NCBI GenBank assembly: GCA_965652395.1
Contig: CBFGUW010000020.1
Location: 22,171-86,170, forward strand
Origin: Saccharospirillum sp965652395
Lineage (GTDB): Bacteria; Pseudomonadota; Gammaproteobacteria; Pseudomonadales; Natronospirillaceae
Direction of reading: 5' to 3'
Length of the DNA stretch: 64,000 nt
In this document: positions 8,947 through 17,967 of the stretch, piece after piece
How the letters are laid out: each line of letters starts with the position of its first letter
How positions within the stretch are numbered: position 1 is the first letter of the stretch
Position numbers and translations under genes: made by a program
The notes under the pieces: generated by a model
What the model saw: only the letters and a program-made list of their open reading frames with translations
Database searches by the model: none
Told to the model about the DNA's origin: nothing

Positions 8947-9103
8947 GGAACTGGGCTTTCAGGTGGCGATTGCGCAGGATGCCTGCGCCACCCTAGCATT
9001 GGAGTTCAAAGGCAAAACCATTCCAGCCGATACCGTCCACCAAACCGCTCTGGCCGAGTTGACACTCTTTGCTGAGCTTGTGGATACTCAACAGCTCGTT
9101 TAA
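8936..9103 (+). pseudogene. Isochorismatase-family cysteine hydrolase, C-terminal remnant
   Basis: The plus-strand frame reads AAAMELGFQVAIAQDACAT and then EFKGKTIPADTVHQTALAEL, ending at the TAA at 9101-9103. This matches the last 50 or so residues of isochorismatase-like hydrolases (helix with AA-x-ELGF, strand VAIAQDACAT, His in the final helix). A stop at 8927-8929 closes the frame on the left, and the catalytic Asp, Lys and Cys regions are missing. Isochorismatase genes are frequent divergent neighbours of GlxA regulators, so this is the other half of the same deletion. Confidence 0.8.
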
Positions 9104-9208
9104 GGGCACAGAATGCCGGGAATGACGAAACTCATACGAGTATTAGTCGGCCCCGGCATGAATACAGGCTAGAATCAGCGTCCAATCCGTTATTTCAAGA
9201 GTGCGCTC

Positions 9209-10591
9209 GTGCCTTCGTCTTTTAAGAATCTTTCTCTCTCGGCTGAGATGCAGGGAAACCTCGACACCCTGAACTACACCGAGATGACCCCCATTCAGGC
9301 CGAAGCCCTGCCGTTGATTTTGCAAGGCGACGACCTGATCGCCAAAGCAAAAACCGGCAGTGGCAAAACCGCCGCCTTCGGCATTGGCCTGCTGCACCAT
9401 CTGCGGGTGGAGGACTTTCGGGTGCAGGCGCTGGTGCTGTGCCCGACCCGGGAGTTGGCGGATCAGGTCGCCAAGGAGCTGCGACGCCTGGCCCGGGCCA
9501 CTCATAACGTAAAAATCCTGACCCTGTGCGGAGGCATGCCTTTAGGCCCGCAGATAGGCTCCCTGGAACATGGAGCCCACATTGTGGTCGGCACCCCAGG
9601 CCGTATTCAGGAACACCTTCGCAAAGGTACGCTGGCACTGGCCGACGTCTCCACGCTGGTACTGGACGAAGCGGACCGCATGCTCGATATGGGCTTTACC
9701 GACGCCATCCGGGCTATCATCAACGAATGCCCAACCAACCGCCAGACCCTGTTGTTTTCCGCCACCTACCCGGAGCAAATTGCCCAATTGGCGGCGGAGT
9801 ACCTACGCGATCCGAAGGAAGTCAGCGTGGAAAGCCTGCACCAAAGCTCCCAGATCCAGCAGCATTTCTATGAGGTGGAGCGTACGGCCGACAAATACCT
9901 GTTGATCGAGCGGTTGCTGGCGCACCATCAACCGGAATCCGTCGTTATATTCTGCCATACCAAAAAAGACTGTCAGGACCTGGCCGACCAACTCAGCGAA
10001 GACGGCTACAGCGCCCTCGCCCTGCACGGCGACCTGGAGCAGCGCGACCGCGACCAGGTGTTGATTCGCTTCGCCAATAAAAGCTGCGCCAATCTTGTGG
10101 CGACCGATGTCGCCGCCCGCGGTCTCGATATCAAAGCACTCGATCTGGTCATCAATTTCGAACTGCCCCGCGACCCGGAAGTGTACATTCACCGCATAGG
10201 CCGCACCGGCCGTGCCGGACACGAAGGTGTGGCCGTGAGCCTCGTCACCCCGGCCGAAGGCCACCGGGTCAACCGCATTCAGGAGCTGCTGGGAGAAACC
10301 CTGACCTGGGACGATGCCGCCACCCTCAAGGACCAGCAAACCGGCGTTATGCAGCCTCCGATGGTCACTCTGTGCATCGATGGTGGCAAGAAGAACAAAA
10401 TCCGCCCTGGCGACTTGTTGGGCGCCCTCACAGGGGAAGCCGGGTTCAGCGCTGATCAGATCGGGAAAATCGACATCTCGCCCTTTCATTCTTACGTGGC
10501 AGTGAACCGGGAGATCGGCAAGGCGGCCCTTAAACGATTGATGGATGGCAAGGTAAAGGGACGAAAGGTGAAGGTGAGACTGTTGAAATAG
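9209..10591 (+). CDS. dbpA: ATP-dependent RNA helicase DbpA
   Basis: 460 residues, GTG start at 9209. All DEAD-box motifs are present: Q motif (TPIQAEALPLIL), motif I AKTGSGKT, Ia PTRELADQV, II DEAD (VLDEADRML), III SAT, then the second RecA domain with HRIGRTGRAG. The C-terminal domain (about residues 385-460, GGKKNKIRPGDLLGALTG...KGRKVKVRLLK) is the DbpA RNA-binding domain that recognises hairpin 92 of 23S rRNA. The protein assists 50S subunit assembly in the cytoplasm. It stands alone and is followed by a GC hairpin at 10600-10618. Confidence 0.95.
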   Translation: MPSSFKNLSLSAEMQGNLDTLNYTEMTPIQAEALPLILQGDDLIAKAKTGSGKTAAFGIGLLHHLRVEDFRVQALVLCPTRELADQVAKELRRLARATHNVKILTLCGGMPLGPQIGSLEHGAHIVVGTPGRIQEHLRKGTLALADVSTLVLDEADRMLDMGFTDAIRAIINECPTNRQTLLFSATYPEQIAQLAAEYLRDPKEVSVESLHQSSQIQQHFYEVERTADKYLLIERLLAHHQPESVVIFCHTKKDCQDLADQLSEDGYSALALHGDLEQRDRDQVLIRFANKSCANLVATDVAARGLDIKALDLVINFELPRDPEVYIHRIGRTGRAGHEGVAVSLVTPAEGHRVNRIQELLGETLTWDDAATLKDQQTGVMQPPMVTLCIDGGKKNKIRPGDLLGALTGEAGFSADQIGKIDISPFHSYVAVNREIGKAALKRLMDGKVKGRKVKVRLLK

Positions 10592-10599
10592 CACAAAGT

Positions 10600-10618
10600 G
10601 GCCCAGGTAGCCTGGGCC
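10600..10618. terminator. GC hairpin between convergent dbpA and serine hydrolase
   Basis: GGCCCAGG-TAG-CCTGGGCC is an 8-bp stem with a 3-nt loop, 9 bases after the dbpA stop and 10 before the stop of the convergent gene. No clear U-run follows, so termination efficiency is uncertain. Confidence 0.5.
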
Positions 10619-10627
10619 GCCCTTCAG

Positions 10628-12313
10628 TTACTCAGGCCCACGCCCCTTCAATTCAATACCCGAGAAATACAGCACGGGTTGGCCGTTTTTCATGCCAAGC
10701 TGTATCACATTGCCTAAATTGCGTCCGTACCCCTGAACCTGCATCAAACGAGGCCCCACGGGTTTCAACACTAAAGCGATGCTCTCTTCGAGCGCACCAA
10801 TTTCCACCTCAAGCCTGTAAGCGCCCAGGTCAGTGTCGTAATAGAGCTTACCGTTTTCCACCACGTCATCTGATCGATAGGCACCCAACCAAGGGTCATA
10901 AATATTGGATTCCGCCGTTTGCTCGACTTCCGTCGCCGGGCCCAGCAGGTATTTGCCGAAATAGCCATGAAAGCGAATAAGTGGATGCTCGTATGACCTT
11001 AATTCGAGGTTCATGTCCGGAACTTGCAACACGCCGTTCTGTTCCTGAGCAGGTATAGAGCCCACCCCCGGCAATTCGATATATCGCTTACCCTCGGCCG
11101 TCGTTACCGTTATAAGGCCCAAGCCGCCTAGATTATAATCACCATCGGCAATGGGGGTTGTATATGCCTGTGCTTGTCGCTCTTCGGTGTTCGCGCTCTC
11201 CGGCAACAGGATATCAAAGACTTCGTTCGCCAATTGCTCCAACACGGCGTTGCTACCCATGTTGTCGTTCGAAGCGATGAAGACAGCGGCTTTGCTTTGC
11301 GGAATCACTTTCAACTCGGAGTAAAACGGGGGGACAGTACCACCATGCCCGACAATCCGATGACCGTTATGGTCGCTCAGCCAAAAACCCAGCCCCATCA
11401 AAAAATCCGCGTTCATAGGCAGCCCTTCATATTGAGGTTCGAACATGGCGCGCAACGTTCGGGGCTCTATCCACCCACTTCGCTCCCCTTGAGCGGTTTG
11501 CACCAGGGCCAGCGCGAACTTTGCCATGTCCCGAGCGGACATGATGTAGCCACCAGCGGGAACATCCTTAACGATCAACGGATCAACGGGCTGACCCGCG
11601 GTGAAACCACCCGAGACCTTCGGATCGACACCCGGCAGGCCATATACCTGGCTGTCGGTTAAATCCAGCGGCTGAAATATATGGGCCTGGATATAGGATT
11701 CGTAACTTTGCTGACTGACCTTCGCCACCAACTCACCCATAAGGCTATAGCAGATATTGCAGTAGGCAAAAACCGTTTGATTCGGCCATACCAAGTAGGT
11801 ATCCGACAACCAGGCTGAGGTTTCCATAAACAGATCCGGGTCGGGCTCGGAGAGCACGAAAGACTTTAGATAAGCACTGGGAATACCCGAATGATGGGTA
11901 AGAAGATCACGAACGGTAACCTCCAGATCTTCCGAACTCAGAACCTTAGGGTTAAACCCTGGCAGGTAGGTACGAATATCTTCGTCCAGGATGAGCTGTC
12001 CCGATTCCACCAGTTGCATCACCGCCAAAGCGGTGACTATCTTAGAGGTCGAGCCAATTTGGAACCGCAAATCCGGGGTGACGGCCTGCTTTTGCAGTTC
12101 GCCATCCGCATATCCATACCCGCGTGCGGAAAGGATACGCCCCTCGTAGACAACGCCAGCCGCCAACCCCGAAATATTCAATTCCTCCATGCGGCTTTGC
12201 AGTAACGATTCCACCTGTTGAGTCACCGCCTGATCCGGCAAGGGTTGAGAAGTTTTACAAGCCGCCAGCAGCAATGACGATATTCCAATAAGCAGATAGA
12301 TGCCGAGTTTCAT
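10628..12313 (-). CDS. Serine hydrolase lipoprotein (class C beta-lactamase-like)
   Basis: 561 residues. The N-terminus is a lipoprotein signal (MKLGIYLLIGISSLLLAAC, Cys19), so the protein is probably anchored in the outer or inner membrane facing the periplasm. The beta-lactamase/PBP-like triad is visible: STSK (nucleophile Ser88, Lys91), YCN (Tyr184) and HGG (323-325). After about residue 375 a separate beta-rich C-terminal region of about 185 residues follows, as in many large serine hydrolases of the estB/Pab87 type. It may act on peptides, esters or cell-wall material. Nothing nearby points to antibiotic resistance. Confidence 0.88.
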   Translation of the reverse strand: MKLGIYLLIGISSLLLAACKTSQPLPDQAVTQQVESLLQSRMEELNISGLAAGVVYEGRILSARGYGYADGELQKQAVTPDLRFQIGSTSKIVTALAVMQLVESGQLILDEDIRTYLPGFNPKVLSSEDLEVTVRDLLTHHSGIPSAYLKSFVLSEPDPDLFMETSAWLSDTYLVWPNQTVFAYCNICYSLMGELVAKVSQQSYESYIQAHIFQPLDLTDSQVYGLPGVDPKVSGGFTAGQPVDPLIVKDVPAGGYIMSARDMAKFALALVQTAQGERSGWIEPRTLRAMFEPQYEGLPMNADFLMGLGFWLSDHNGHRIVGHGGTVPPFYSELKVIPQSKAAVFIASNDNMGSNAVLEQLANEVFDILLPESANTEERQAQAYTTPIADGDYNLGGLGLITVTTAEGKRYIELPGVGSIPAQEQNGVLQVPDMNLELRSYEHPLIRFHGYFGKYLLGPATEVEQTAESNIYDPWLGAYRSDDVVENGKLYYDTDLGAYRLEVEIGALEESIALVLKPVGPRLMQVQGYGRNLGNVIQLGMKNGQPVLYFSGIELKGRGPE

Positions 12314-12486
12314 GTTGAGCCCTCATGTCATTAGTCAGTCCTGATCCTCAGAACCAGGTCGTCATATTGAACGGCACAACCGAACTTGGAACGATCGCCC
12401 GAGGGGCGATATTCGGGGGATAGAGAGGTGAAAAAACGGGTGATTTTTGGGGGAGCAAGCTGATAAGACGGACTTCTCCCGCTAAT

Positions 12487-13383
12487 TTAGGGCTGAGTCG
12501 ACCTGAACCGGTACTTTAAATCAGACTTGCCTTTCGCTCCCGTTTTTCGGTAGATATTCGACGCATGGGATTTGACCGTATGCAGCGAAATGGACAATTC
12601 CTGAGCGATAACCTTGTAGGGTTTGGCCTGCACCAGCAGTTGCAGCACCTGATATTCCCGCTCGGTAAGATCAAACTGCCGCTGAGCTACGGCCATATCA
12701 ATGGGGTTCACATTAGGCGACAGCGAGGCGGAAGGTGAGCTGTACTTGAACAAACTGTTCAGAGCCACCCACAAGGCGCAACCGATGACGTACAAATAAG
12801 CAATTGCATCCACGGGATGCACCTTCAACAGTGCTTCTGGCAGCAAAGACTGCAAAATAAAGGCGGGCACAAACAGGCTCAGACCTATCAAGGCTAAGCG
12901 TCGAATTTGAATAAACGGCGGCTTTTCAGGTTTCAACTGCCAGAACTGAAATAAAAACAACAACCCCACCACCATGAAAAAGACACTGGATAGGGGCAGC
13001 AGCGGCGGGCGCTCCAACACTCGGGCCGCCATATTCGAGGCAGCCATCACGGCCAGGCAGACCCAGGTAACCGCCACCTCCCACCGGCTGATCTTGGCGC
13101 CGATCAGGAACAATAGCCGTTGCAGCCCAAGAAAGAGCCCCAGCAGGGTTAACAGTTGGACAGCGAAATGAATATAGACGGGGAAGTGCGTGGTGAAATC
13201 ACTTTCCAGAAGATAGGCATATAGACCCAGGAAATAATTCGCGATAACACTGGCCAGCACCACCATGGCCCAACGGATTCGCCTGTCCGGAGTCACCCAC
13301 TGCCAATAGGCGTATATCAGCAGAATGCCAACCCCAGTGGAAAAGGAAAAAAACTGGATAAGGAAGTCAATTTTCACCGGCAT
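12487..13383 (-). CDS. Membrane-bound LuxR-type transcriptional regulator
   Basis: 298 residues from the ATG at 13383 (an upstream ATG at 13446 is possible but unsupported). About seven hydrophobic segments fill the first 215 residues. The C-terminus carries a LuxR/GerE helix-turn-helix (DLTEREYQVLQLLVQAKPYK, then SISLHTVKSHASNIYRKTGA). DNA binding by a multi-pass membrane protein implies sensing of a membrane or envelope signal. It sits between the serine hydrolase lipoprotein, with a 173-bp gap, and divergent rarD. Regulation of the hydrolase gene is plausible but unproven. Confidence 0.85.
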   Translation of the reverse strand: MPVKIDFLIQFFSFSTGVGILLIYAYWQWVTPDRRIRWAMVVLASVIANYFLGLYAYLLESDFTTHFPVYIHFAVQLLTLLGLFLGLQRLLFLIGAKISRWEVAVTWVCLAVMAASNMAARVLERPPLLPLSSVFFMVVGLLFLFQFWQLKPEKPPFIQIRRLALIGLSLFVPAFILQSLLPEALLKVHPVDAIAYLYVIGCALWVALNSLFKYSSPSASLSPNVNPIDMAVAQRQFDLTEREYQVLQLLVQAKPYKVIAQELSISLHTVKSHASNIYRKTGAKGKSDLKYRFRSTQP

Positions 13384-13610
13384 ACAGAAAACGTGTCTCA
13401 AACGGAAAAAGAGCTGAGCATATAGTTGGCAGAAGTAACATGCCATAGCCTGGGAATGCCATGCCTATCGACCCGAAAACGATTGTATCGCTACAATTAC
13501 CGTTATTTAGACGCAGTTAAAAGCAATTTCGCAGAAGAAACACTAGCCACATCCTGGCCCGGCTGCTAGCCTAACCACCTTCTTCGTTGTTCTGTGAGAT
13601 TTAACCCGCC

Positions 13611-14501
13611 ATGTCCTCTTCCCCCTCCGAATCTGCCAAGGGCGTCTTTTTTGGTTTGGCCAGCTATGGCATTTGGGGGTGCTTTCCGCTCTTTTTTGCC
13701 CTATTCGATGGAGTACCCTCCTGGGAGATTCTGATTCATCGGGTGCTTTGGTCCTGCGTTTTCCTGGCCGGAGTGGTGACGCTGTTGCGACGGTGGCCTG
13801 TGGTAAAACGGGCAACGGCAGAACCGCGACGCCTGGGGCGCGTGTTAGTATGCGCCATTCTCATCGCCATAAATTGGGTCACCTACATTTATTCGGTTGA
13901 GACGAAGAACGTGTTACAGGCCAGCCTCGGTTATTTCCTTACGCCGCTGATCAATGTCGCCCTGGGTTTGTTCTTCCTGAAAGAACGCATCACTCCTGCC
14001 CAGACCTTTGCAGTTGTGATCGCAACCACGGCGATTTTGCTGCAATTGGTCACCCTGGGCACGGTTCCCTATCTATCGTTGATTCTGGCTTTCAGCTTCG
14101 GCATCTATGGCCTGCTGCGCAAACAGGTCCCCCTCGACGGACTCTCAGGCCTGTTCGTGGAAACGCTCCTGTTAATGCCCTTCGGCCTACTGGCTTTCGG
14201 TACCATCAGTCAAATGGGTCTATCGCATTTCACCGAAAGCACAGAAAATACCCTGCTGTTGGTCGCCAGCGGCATCTTAACAGCCATTCCGTTGCTTTTC
14301 TTCGCTGGAGCGGCCCGCCGATTACGTTTGGCTACTGTGGGGTTTCTGATGTACATCAACCCGACCATTCAGTTTCTGGTCGCACTGCTGGTGTTCAACG
14401 AACCTCTCAGACCCAGCCAATTGGTCACCTTTATTCTTATCTGGTTTTCTCTGGGTTTGTATACCTGGTCTATTTGGAAAGGCCGCGCGCGAGCCCTATA
14501 G
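13611..14501 (+). CDS. rarD: EamA-family transporter RarD
   Basis: 296 residues, ten hydrophobic segments. The N-terminal GVFFGLASYGIWGCFPLFFA, HRVLWSCVF and NWVTYIYSVETKNVLQASLG blocks are hallmarks of RarD within the drug/metabolite transporter superfamily. The protein is an inner-membrane permease whose substrate is not established, although it was named for chloramphenicol sensitivity. It is a single gene divergent from the LuxR regulator. Confidence 0.93.
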   Translation: MSSSPSESAKGVFFGLASYGIWGCFPLFFALFDGVPSWEILIHRVLWSCVFLAGVVTLLRRWPVVKRATAEPRRLGRVLVCAILIAINWVTYIYSVETKNVLQASLGYFLTPLINVALGLFFLKERITPAQTFAVVIATTAILLQLVTLGTVPYLSLILAFSFGIYGLLRKQVPLDGLSGLFVETLLLMPFGLLAFGTISQMGLSHFTESTENTLLLVASGILTAIPLLFFAGAARRLRLATVGFLMYINPTIQFLVALLVFNEPLRPSQLVTFILIWFSLGLYTWSIWKGRARAL

Positions 14502-14606
14502 CCTTCCACATACCGACGAAATAGTGACCATGCGCACTGTTGGACTGAGGACGGAAAAGGGAACCTTTCAATCCTGATGACAAGAAGACAAAAAGGATTT
14601 CCCTAC

Positions 14607-15377
14607 ATGGCTCTCAAGTTAAATCATGCTCTCTGTTTAGTGATAACAGCTTCGTTATTAACAACGGCCGCTTGGGCTGATGGTTGGTCCGACCTCCAAT
14701 CCGCCCTGGAACGTCTGCAAGGCACCGCCCCCATCAGCGCGCAGCTCGAAACCGAAGTGTGGAGCACCACCGGTGATGATGAAGACAAAACGGAAACCCA
14801 CGCTCTGGCCAGTGTCCTCCTCAAAGACGACGAGAATGGCTTTCAAATGCTCTACAAAGCGCCATTGTTATCGGTTATGGAACAGGAACAAGAGGCCGCG
14901 GTAACCGACCCCGGCGCCAAAACCCCAACGCTGGAAGCCGTAGCGGCGTTAACCCCCAACGATTTACGATCCATGCTGTCGGCTGCGAATATGCTTAAAC
15001 GACAGCTGGAAGACTCTGAATTCACCCAAGAAGAATCCTCCACCTATGAAGGCAGCGCAGCCAGACTCCTCACCTTCGAGAAAGGCCTGGAAGCACTGCC
15101 GGAGAATGAGCGGGAGCATGTGAAAGAGTTTGAATCGACCATTAAAGTGTGGATCGCCGATAACGGAACCCCCTTGGCCAGCGAATCAAACATGAGGGTA
15201 AAAGGTCGCTTCATGGTTGTCATCAAATTCGAGTTTACCGAAGCAGCCACCAACCGTTACGTTACCGAAGGCCAGCGATTGGTGGTGGTGGAACGCGAGA
15301 GCCACAACCATTCCTCAGGGGCGGGAGAGAAAGAAGACTCAAGAGAAGTCAGGCGGTTGATGGTCACGGAATTTTGA
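14607..15377 (+). CDS. Exported protein of unknown function
   Basis: 256 residues from the ATG at 14607. An upstream in-frame ATG at 14577 would add ten polar residues in front of the signal peptide, so the later start with AAGGATT as ribosome site is preferred. A clear Sec signal peptide (LNHALCLVITASLLTTAAWA, cut before DGWSD) is followed by an acidic, helix-rich mature protein (residues 25-150) and a beta-like C-terminal half (STIKVWIADNGTPLASESNM, MVVIKFEFTE). I do not recognise the family. It is probably periplasmic and lies between rarD and another exported unknown. Confidence 0.65.
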   Translation: MALKLNHALCLVITASLLTTAAWADGWSDLQSALERLQGTAPISAQLETEVWSTTGDDEDKTETHALASVLLKDDENGFQMLYKAPLLSVMEQEQEAAVTDPGAKTPTLEAVAALTPNDLRSMLSAANMLKRQLEDSEFTQEESSTYEGSAARLLTFEKGLEALPENEREHVKEFESTIKVWIADNGTPLASESNMRVKGRFMVVIKFEFTEAATNRYVTEGQRLVVVERESHNHSSGAGEKEDSREVRRLMVTEF

Positions 15378-15492
15378 TACGTGCACCTTCTTGCAACCCA
15401 CTCATGGTCCCCTACTCTTATGGGTTTGAAGCGGTACTGGAAACTCCTAGCCGACACCGCTTCTGATTCAACAGACTACAAAGGGAACAACA

Positions 15493-16062
15493 ATGAGAAA
15501 GGCAATACTCAGCACGCTGACCGTTATTATCGCCGGGTGTGTCAACACCCCGACCCAAAGCGTATCAACGGTCGCCGCAGCATGTGAAGGAAGTGTAGAA
15601 CTACCGCCCCACCTCGCAACCCAATTCAAACCCATTGAAGATACCACTCTGCTCGAAAACGCCCTGGGTGAACCAAATCAGGGCGGGCTGTGCCAAGGCC
15701 AAGTATATGTTTCCCTGGAAGAAACCCAGGTGGAGATATACCGCGCCTGGAACAGCACCAACCCGGGAAGCCAATTCGGCAACTGGTGGGCCTTTGAAAA
15801 ACCAGCCGGCGCCGTTGCCGATTACCGGGAAGACTATGAGATATGCTATCAGTGGTCACCACTGGACAGGATGGTCAGTTGTACTCTCAGCCCTGGAACA
15901 AAAGTTGTGGTGGGTAATGGACAAAGCGCCGAGTGCTCTCAGTATTTAACCTATCCGGTATCAGCCAGCCAGCAGGTGTACATTGAAGAGGCCGCCGATG
16001 CGGTTATTGATTGCACGGATCATATTGGTATTTTGACATGGGAGGCAGCGGAACCTCAGTAA
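15493..16062 (+). CDS. Lipoprotein of unknown function
   Basis: 189 residues. The N-terminus MRKAILSTLTVIIAGC is a lipoprotein signal with Cys16 as the modified residue. The mature protein has six more cysteines (CEGS, LCQG, ICYQ, SCTL, ECSQ, DCTD), suggesting disulfides, and a tryptophan-rich middle (FGNWWAFEKPAG). A ribosome site (AAAGGGAACAACA) precedes the start. The family is not recognised. It is convergent with the AraC regulator at 16076. Confidence 0.65.
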   Translation: MRKAILSTLTVIIAGCVNTPTQSVSTVAAACEGSVELPPHLATQFKPIEDTTLLENALGEPNQGGLCQGQVYVSLEETQVEIYRAWNSTNPGSQFGNWWAFEKPAGAVADYREDYEICYQWSPLDRMVSCTLSPGTKVVVGNGQSAECSQYLTYPVSASQQVYIEEAADAVIDCTDHIGILTWEAAEPQ

Positions 16063-16075
16063 ACCGTTCTATTTG

Positions 16076-16978
16076 TCACTCTAAGCGTTCGCCGACGTAC
16101 TCAGAAGGTGGCACGCCGACATGACGTGTAAACGCGACACTAAAAGCACTGGCCGAGCCATACCCCACCGTCTCCGCGATGTCGGCAATCCTCTTTTGTG
16201 TGCTTTGAAGCATACTTTTGGCCAGTGCCATTCTCCAGTTCAACAAGTACTCCATCGGCGTTACGCCCACTTGGTTTCTGAATCTTTCGAAAAAAGCCGA
16301 GCGTGACAACGCGGACTTTTTTGCTAACTCAGCCACGGTCCATGGGTAGGAAATCTTTGAATGCATAAGGCGAAGGGCCTTTGAGGTCCGTTCATCCGCC
16401 ATACCCCGCAAAAGACCCGCACGCGGCGACGTCGCAGAACTCGAACGCAGCACCTCAAGCAATAATACCTCCATCAATTTAGCCAGGATCACATCTCGCG
16501 CCGGGCGTTGAGCCAGGGATTCATCACGAACCAGTTGCACCAGAGTGGTCAATCTATCCTCACCGCGAACGAGAATGAGCTGAGGCAGTAGCGATACCAA
16601 CAAAGCGGCATCCGCAGAATGAAACTCGCAGTGCCCCACTAACATGCGCACATTGGATGGAACGGCATGATCTCCCAGTTGGTATTCGCCTCGAAGCAGT
16701 TCGACAGGCGTGGTATCCATTGAAGCCAAGGGTTCAGGATCCACACTGGCAACAGAGAAACCTTGTGCTTCGGGTATCAAAGCAAAGTCCCCCTTGTATA
16801 ACAAGATGGGCTCATTGCCCTGACAAGTTAATAGGCAACGGCCACTTAGGACAACCAAATAGAATGGCTGACCCGTATCCACTCGGCTGACGCGCCAAGG
16901 GCCTGCTCCCGTCACAAGCTTGGAAAAGGGGGCCTGTGGTTGCAATAGCGTTACGATTTCCGCAAGCGGATCAGACAT
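16076..16978 (-). CDS. AraC-family regulator with N-terminal cupin domain
   Basis: About 300 residues. The first 170 match the Cupin_6 ligand domain found in AraC regulators that control oxidoreductase genes (MSDPLAEIVTLLQPQAP, then GAGPWRVSR). The C-terminal 100 form an AraC DNA-binding domain (VAELAKKSALSRSAFFERFR, RIADIAETVGYGSASAFSVA). The frame opens at an ATG at 17017, but that ATG overlaps a perfect TATAAT on the same strand (17016-17021), which would put it upstream of transcription start. The ATG at 16978 also matches the family's N-terminus better. It is divergent from an SDR gene 63 bp from the upstream ATG, its likely target. Confidence 0.88.
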   Translation of the reverse strand: MSDPLAEIVTLLQPQAPFSKLVTGAGPWRVSRVDTGQPFYLVVLSGRCLLTCQGNEPILLYKGDFALIPEAQGFSVASVDPEPLASMDTTPVELLRGEYQLGDHAVPSNVRMLVGHCEFHSADAALLVSLLPQLILVRGEDRLTTLVQLVRDESLAQRPARDVILAKLMEVLLLEVLRSSSATSPRAGLLRGMADERTSKALRLMHSKISYPWTVAELAKKSALSRSAFFERFRNQVGVTPMEYLLNWRMALAKSMLQSTQKRIADIAETVGYGSASAFSVAFTRHVGVPPSEYVGERLE

Positions 16979-17005
16979 GCGATCTGGACTCATACTAACA
17001 TTAAA

Positions 17006-17030
17006 TGGACTTTTCATTATATAAAGTCCA
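17006..17030. promoter_or_regulatory. Palindromic operator over the AraC/SDR divergent promoters
   Basis: TGGACTTT (17006-17013) and AAAGTCCA (17023-17030) are perfect 8-bp inverted repeats separated by 9 bp. The spacer carries a perfect minus-strand TATAAT (17016-17021). The site is well placed to control both the AraC gene and the SDR gene that starts at 17081. Confidence 0.55.
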
Positions 17031-17080
17031 GCCCCGAGTATCTATAGTGGTCTTCGTCAGTCACAACGTTAGGAAAGACC

Positions 17081-17818
17081 ATGAAAACAGTCCTTATCAC
17101 CGGTTGTTCATCCGGCTTTGGTTTAGAAACCGCTCGATACTTTCTTGAACGCGAATGGAACGTCGTCGCAACTATGCGGACTCCGAAAAACGGAATTCTC
17201 CCAAGTTCCGATTGTTTGCGACTATTGCCATTGGATGTAACAAAGGAAGAGAGCATTCAGCAGGCCTTGGATGCCGCAGGACCAATTGACGTATTGGTAA
17301 ACAATGCGGGTATCGGCATGCTGGGCGCGCTTGAAGGTACCTCAATGACGGTTAGCCGCGATATATTTGAAACCAACCTATTTGGCACTATCGCTATGAC
17401 CAGAGCCGTACTGCCACAATTTCGTGAGCAAAAGTCTGGCGTTATTATTAATGTAACGTCCAGCGTGACGCTCAAGCCCCTACCCCTACTTTCCGTTTAT
17501 ACAGCAAGCAAGTCTGCGGTGAACGCCTTCACCGAATCGCTGGCGCTTGAGTTGAAGCAGTTCAACATCCGCGCACACTTGGTACTGCCAGGCCGTGCTC
17601 CCGGCACTAAATTCGGCGAAAACGCTCAAGACAGAGTCCAGAGCGCCTTTACAGACCCCTACAGCACCTTTTTACAAAGCGTTTTTGACGGCTGGAAAGA
17701 CGACAATACGGTGACTGATGCTCAAGAGGTTGCAGAAGCAGTGTGGCTTGCTGCGACGGACGAGAACAGTCCTTTTCGACTCCCCGCAGGTGCGGATGCA
17801 ATCGCTTTGTCTCAGTAA
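17081..17818 (+). CDS. Short-chain dehydrogenase/reductase (classical SDR)
   Basis: 245 residues. The Rossmann glycine motif TGCSSGFG (residues 7-14), NNAG (NNAGIGML), the catalytic Ser in NVTSSVTLK and YTASK (Tyr, Lys) are all intact, so it is a complete classical SDR using NAD(P). The substrate is unknown. The divergent AraC/cupin regulator is probably its controller, an arrangement common for SDRs that act on aldehydes or small xenobiotics. A weak hairpin terminator follows at 17831. Confidence 0.9.
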   Translation: MKTVLITGCSSGFGLETARYFLEREWNVVATMRTPKNGILPSSDCLRLLPLDVTKEESIQQALDAAGPIDVLVNNAGIGMLGALEGTSMTVSRDIFETNLFGTIAMTRAVLPQFREQKSGVIINVTSSVTLKPLPLLSVYTASKSAVNAFTESLALELKQFNIRAHLVLPGRAPGTKFGENAQDRVQSAFTDPYSTFLQSVFDGWKDDNTVTDAQEVAEAVWLAATDENSPFRLPAGADAIALSQ

Positions 17819-17830
17819 CTTGGGAAGGGG

Positions 17831-17858
17831 CAGGCATGTTGGAGGTGCCTGATTTTAT
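17831..17858 (+). terminator. Weak intrinsic terminator after the SDR gene
   Basis: CAGGCA (17831-17836) and TGCCTG (17846-17851) form a 6-bp stem with a 9-nt loop, followed by ATTTTATT. Confidence 0.45.
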
Positions 17859-17967
17859 TCCCTTTGCGGTGCCTCCTCGCCTGGGCTAGGATTGCTCAAG
17901 CCTAGGGGGCAAGCCGTGATGTGTGGCCATTAATAGGCGAACGGACGTTGTCTATGAGGATAATCGC

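Noticed and set aside
10628..12313. Antibiotic resistance beta-lactamase
   Set aside because: The 561-residue length, lipoprotein anchor and extra C-terminal domain fit a general serine hydrolase rather than an AmpC enzyme.
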